A DNA stretch of 64,000 bases from Sphingomonas sp. OV641 (GTDB lineage Bacteria > Pseudomonadota > Alphaproteobacteria > Sphingomonadales > Sphingomonadaceae): positions 2,046,001 to 2,110,000 of the forward strand of contig NZ_FNZB01000001.1 in assembly GCF_900109205.1 (NCBI RefSeq), given 5' to 3'. Every line of letters begins with the position of its first letter. The first letter of the stretch is position 1. A model generated the notes under the pieces. That model was given only the letters and a program-made list of their open reading frames with translations, was not told where the DNA came from and did not search any database. Shown here piece by piece: positions 62,467-64,000 of the stretch. Made by a program: the position numbers and the translations under genes.

Positions 62467-63074
62467 AGCTGCACCCCCTGTCCGATTTCCGGCCGCATGT
62501 TGCGCGTCGCATCCTGCGGCCGGCGCGCGACCTGAGCCGCGATATTCTGTGGGCGGACGCCCTGCCGCTGACGATGGGTCAGAACGATCGCACCGATCAT
62601 CGCCACCAGCAGCACGAGGCCCGCGCCTTCGAACACGAACAGGTAGCGCGTGTAGAGCAGGTTGCCGATCGCCTGGATGTTCGGGATGGTCGGATCAACC
62701 GGCGCACCGCGGCGCGCGAGATCCACACCGCCCGCGCTCCATGCGCCGACCGCGATCAGGATCTCCGCGACCAGCGCCACCGCCAGCACCAGCCCGATGC
62801 CGAAATAGCGCACAAAGCCGGCGCGCAGCTCCGCAAAATCGATGTCGAGCATCATGACGACGAACAGGAACAGCACCGCGACCGCGCCGACATAGACGAT
62901 GACGAGGAGCATCGCGATGAACTCGGCTCCGACCAGCACCATGAGCCCGGCGGCGTTGAAGAACGCCAGGATCAGCCAAAGCACGCTGTGCACCGGATTG
63001 CGCGAGCCGATCGTCATCGCGCCGGAAACCAGCACGACGATCGCGAAAATGTAGAAGGCGATGGCCTGGATCAT
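62463..63074 (-). CDS. nuoJ: NADH-quinone oxidoreductase subunit J
   Basis: NuoJ is a five-helix membrane subunit of complex I. The 203-residue protein has [40 protein letters not shown] and [20 protein letters not shown], the last containing the pi-bulge helix TM3. The C-terminal tail ([20 protein letters not shown]) is basic and cytoplasmic. It overlaps nuoK by 4 nt and lies 39 nt downstream of nuoI. Confidence 0.97.
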   Translation of the reverse strand: MIQAIAFYIFAIVVLVSGAMTIGSRNPVHSVLWLILAFFNAAGLMVLVGAEFIAMLLVIVYVGAVAVLFLFVVMMLDIDFAELRAGFVRYFGIGLVLAVALVAEILIAVGAWSAGGVDLARRGAPVDPTIPNIQAIGNLLYTRYLFVFEGAGLVLLVAMIGAIVLTHRQRQGVRPQNIAAQVARRPQDATRNMRPEIGQGVQL

Positions 63075-63113
63075 GCCGCCACCCCGGGGAAGTGTTGAAT
63101 CATCGCGCGCCGC

Positions 63114-63599
63114 CTATCGGTATGCCGCATCGGCGGCAAGGTTCGCCGCAATGGCGCTTTCCCAGCGGTCGCCGTTATCCAGCAGCTTGGCCTTGTCGTA
63201 GAGCAGCTCCTCGCGCGTCTCGGTCGCGAACTCATAGTTCGGGCCTTCGACGATCGCGTCCACCGGGCAAGCTTCCTGGCAGAGGCCGCAATAGATGCAC
63301 TTCGTCATGTCGATATCGTAGCGCGTGGTGCGGCGGCTGCCGTCCTCACGCGGTTCGGCCTCGATCGTGATCGCCTGTGCCGGGCACACCGCCTCGCACA
63401 GCTTGCATGCGATGCAGCGTTCCTCGCCATTGGGATAGCGGCGCAGCGCATGTTCGCCGCGGAAGCGCGGCGACACGGGATTGCGCTCGAACGGATAGTT
63501 GATCGTCGCCTTGGGCTTGAAGAAATACTTCAAGGTCAAAGCGTGCGCCTTCACGAATTCCCAAAGGGTGAAGGCCTTGATCGTGGAAGCGATACCCAT
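63114..63599 (-). CDS. nuoI: NADH-quinone oxidoreductase subunit I, ferredoxin-type
   Basis: NuoI carries clusters N6a and N6b in the hydrophilic arm of complex I. The 161-residue protein has two [4Fe-4S] motifs, [16 protein letters not shown] and [16 protein letters not shown], with [11 protein letters not shown] and [12 protein letters not shown] in the usual places. The ATG at 63599 was chosen; it follows the nuoH stop by 1 nt. A TTG 12 nt upstream would overlap nuoH. Confidence 0.97.
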   Translation of the reverse strand: MGIASTIKAFTLWEFVKAHALTLKYFFKPKATINYPFERNPVSPRFRGEHALRRYPNGEERCIACKLCEAVCPAQAITIEAEPREDGSRRTTRYDIDMTKCIYCGLCQEACPVDAIVEGPNYEFATETREELLYDKAKLLDNGDRWESAIAANLAADAAYR

Positions 63600-63600
63600 A

Positions 63601-64000
63601 TCAGATCCCAACCCGGTTCAGCATCAGAACGCCGGACACGAGGAATACCCAGAACAGCGAGACCGGGAGGAACACCTTCCAGCCCAGCCGCATCAGCTGG
63701 TCGTAGCGATACCGCGGGACGGTGGCCTTCACCCAGCTGAAGCAGAAGAAGAAGAACAGGATCTTGGCGAACAGCCAGATGATCCCCGGCACGTAATAGA
63801 GCGGCGCCCAATCGATCGGCGGCAGATAGCCGCCCCAGAAGAGCGTCGCGTTGAGCGTGCACATCAGGATGACGTTGGCATATTCGCCGAGCCAGTAGAG
63901 CGCGAAGCTCATTGACGAATATTCGGTCTGGTAACCCGCGACGAGCTCCGATTCCGCCTCGGTCAGGTCGAACGGTGCGCGCTGAGTCTCGGCAAGCGAC
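63601..64000 (-). CDS. nuoH: NADH-quinone oxidoreductase subunit H (5' end outside window)
   Basis: NuoH lies at the quinone-binding junction between the two arms of complex I. The C-terminal 132 residues are in the window; the family is about 345 residues long. The frame is open to base 64000. Conserved quinone-site sequence is visible as [20 protein letters not shown] followed by [17 protein letters not shown], then helices such as [20 protein letters not shown]. nuoI starts after a single base. Confidence 0.96.
   Translation of the reverse strand, partial: SLAETQRAPFDLTEAESELVAGYQTEYSSMSFALYWLGEYANVILMCTLNATLFWGGYLPPIDWAPLYYVPGIIWLFAKILFFFFCFSWVKATVPRYRYDQLMRLGWKVFLPVSLFWVFLVSGVLMLNRVGI

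Overview
The window is a high-GC chromosomal segment of an alphaproteobacterium, most likely a member of the Sphingomonadales (Sphingomonas or a close relative). This rests on the recognisable protein families (DUF1467, DUF2336, CC_3452 and DUF1993 families, a flagellar lytic transglycosylase separate from FlgJ), on the gene order nuo - birA - coaX - rnj - DUF1467, and on repeated inverted-repeat elements of the kind scattered through sphingomonad chromosomes. No tRNA, rRNA, CRISPR array, insertion sequence or prophage was seen. Almost the whole window is core chromosome.

Bases 1-16450 are a flagellar cluster. A leftward set (flhA partial, a lytic transglycosylase, flgN, flgM, flgA and a reduced MotB/MotA-like pair) lies back to back with a rightward set flgB-C-D-E-F-G-H-I-J-K-L followed by motA-motB. 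Three good -24/-12 (sigma-54) promoters and two matching sigma-28-like promoters (TAAA-N15-NCCGTTTA) sit in front of these transcription units and suggest a conventional hierarchy: sigma-54 for export gate, rod and hook, sigma-28 for flgM/flgN and motA/motB. A complete type I secretion system (TolC-like, ABC transporter, HlyD-like adaptor; 16544-21076) follows motB on the same strand with no substrate gene beside it.

Bases 21254-42172 are mostly housekeeping and metabolic genes: secreted isoaspartyl peptidase and a membrane acyltransferase, a DUF1993 protein, ispG, a thiolase overlapping a methylsuccinyl-CoA-dehydrogenase-like flavoprotein, smc, a GT87-type membrane protein, a putative DNA-repair radical SAM protein, rarD, gpmA, a dienelactone hydrolase, an HxlR regulator with a palindromic candidate operator, a small secreted protein, the bifunctional (p)ppGpp synthase/hydrolase rel, and a DUF885 protein. 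Bases 42226-46375 hold a GtrA/GtrB-like lipid-linked sugar module with a methyltransferase and a large GT-C-like membrane protein.

Bases 46458-52891 are the least conventional part: a histidine-kinase-like protein whose phospho-acceptor position is Thr (with a His one helical turn earlier), a DUF2336 protein overlapping it, a membrane protein whose two transferase-like domains both lack their catalytic signatures, an Hpt-like protein in which the phospho-acceptor His is Trp, and a divergent 768-residue two-TM coiled-coil protein. This looks like a non-canonical or catalytically retired phosphorelay beside a polarity-type scaffold. Bases 53129-64000 are a long leftward array: nuoH (partial), nuoI, J, K, L, M, N, birA, coaX, rnj (apparently started from an ATT codon) and a DUF1467 gene. 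They encode the membrane arm of respiratory complex I plus cofactor and RNA-turnover enzymes.
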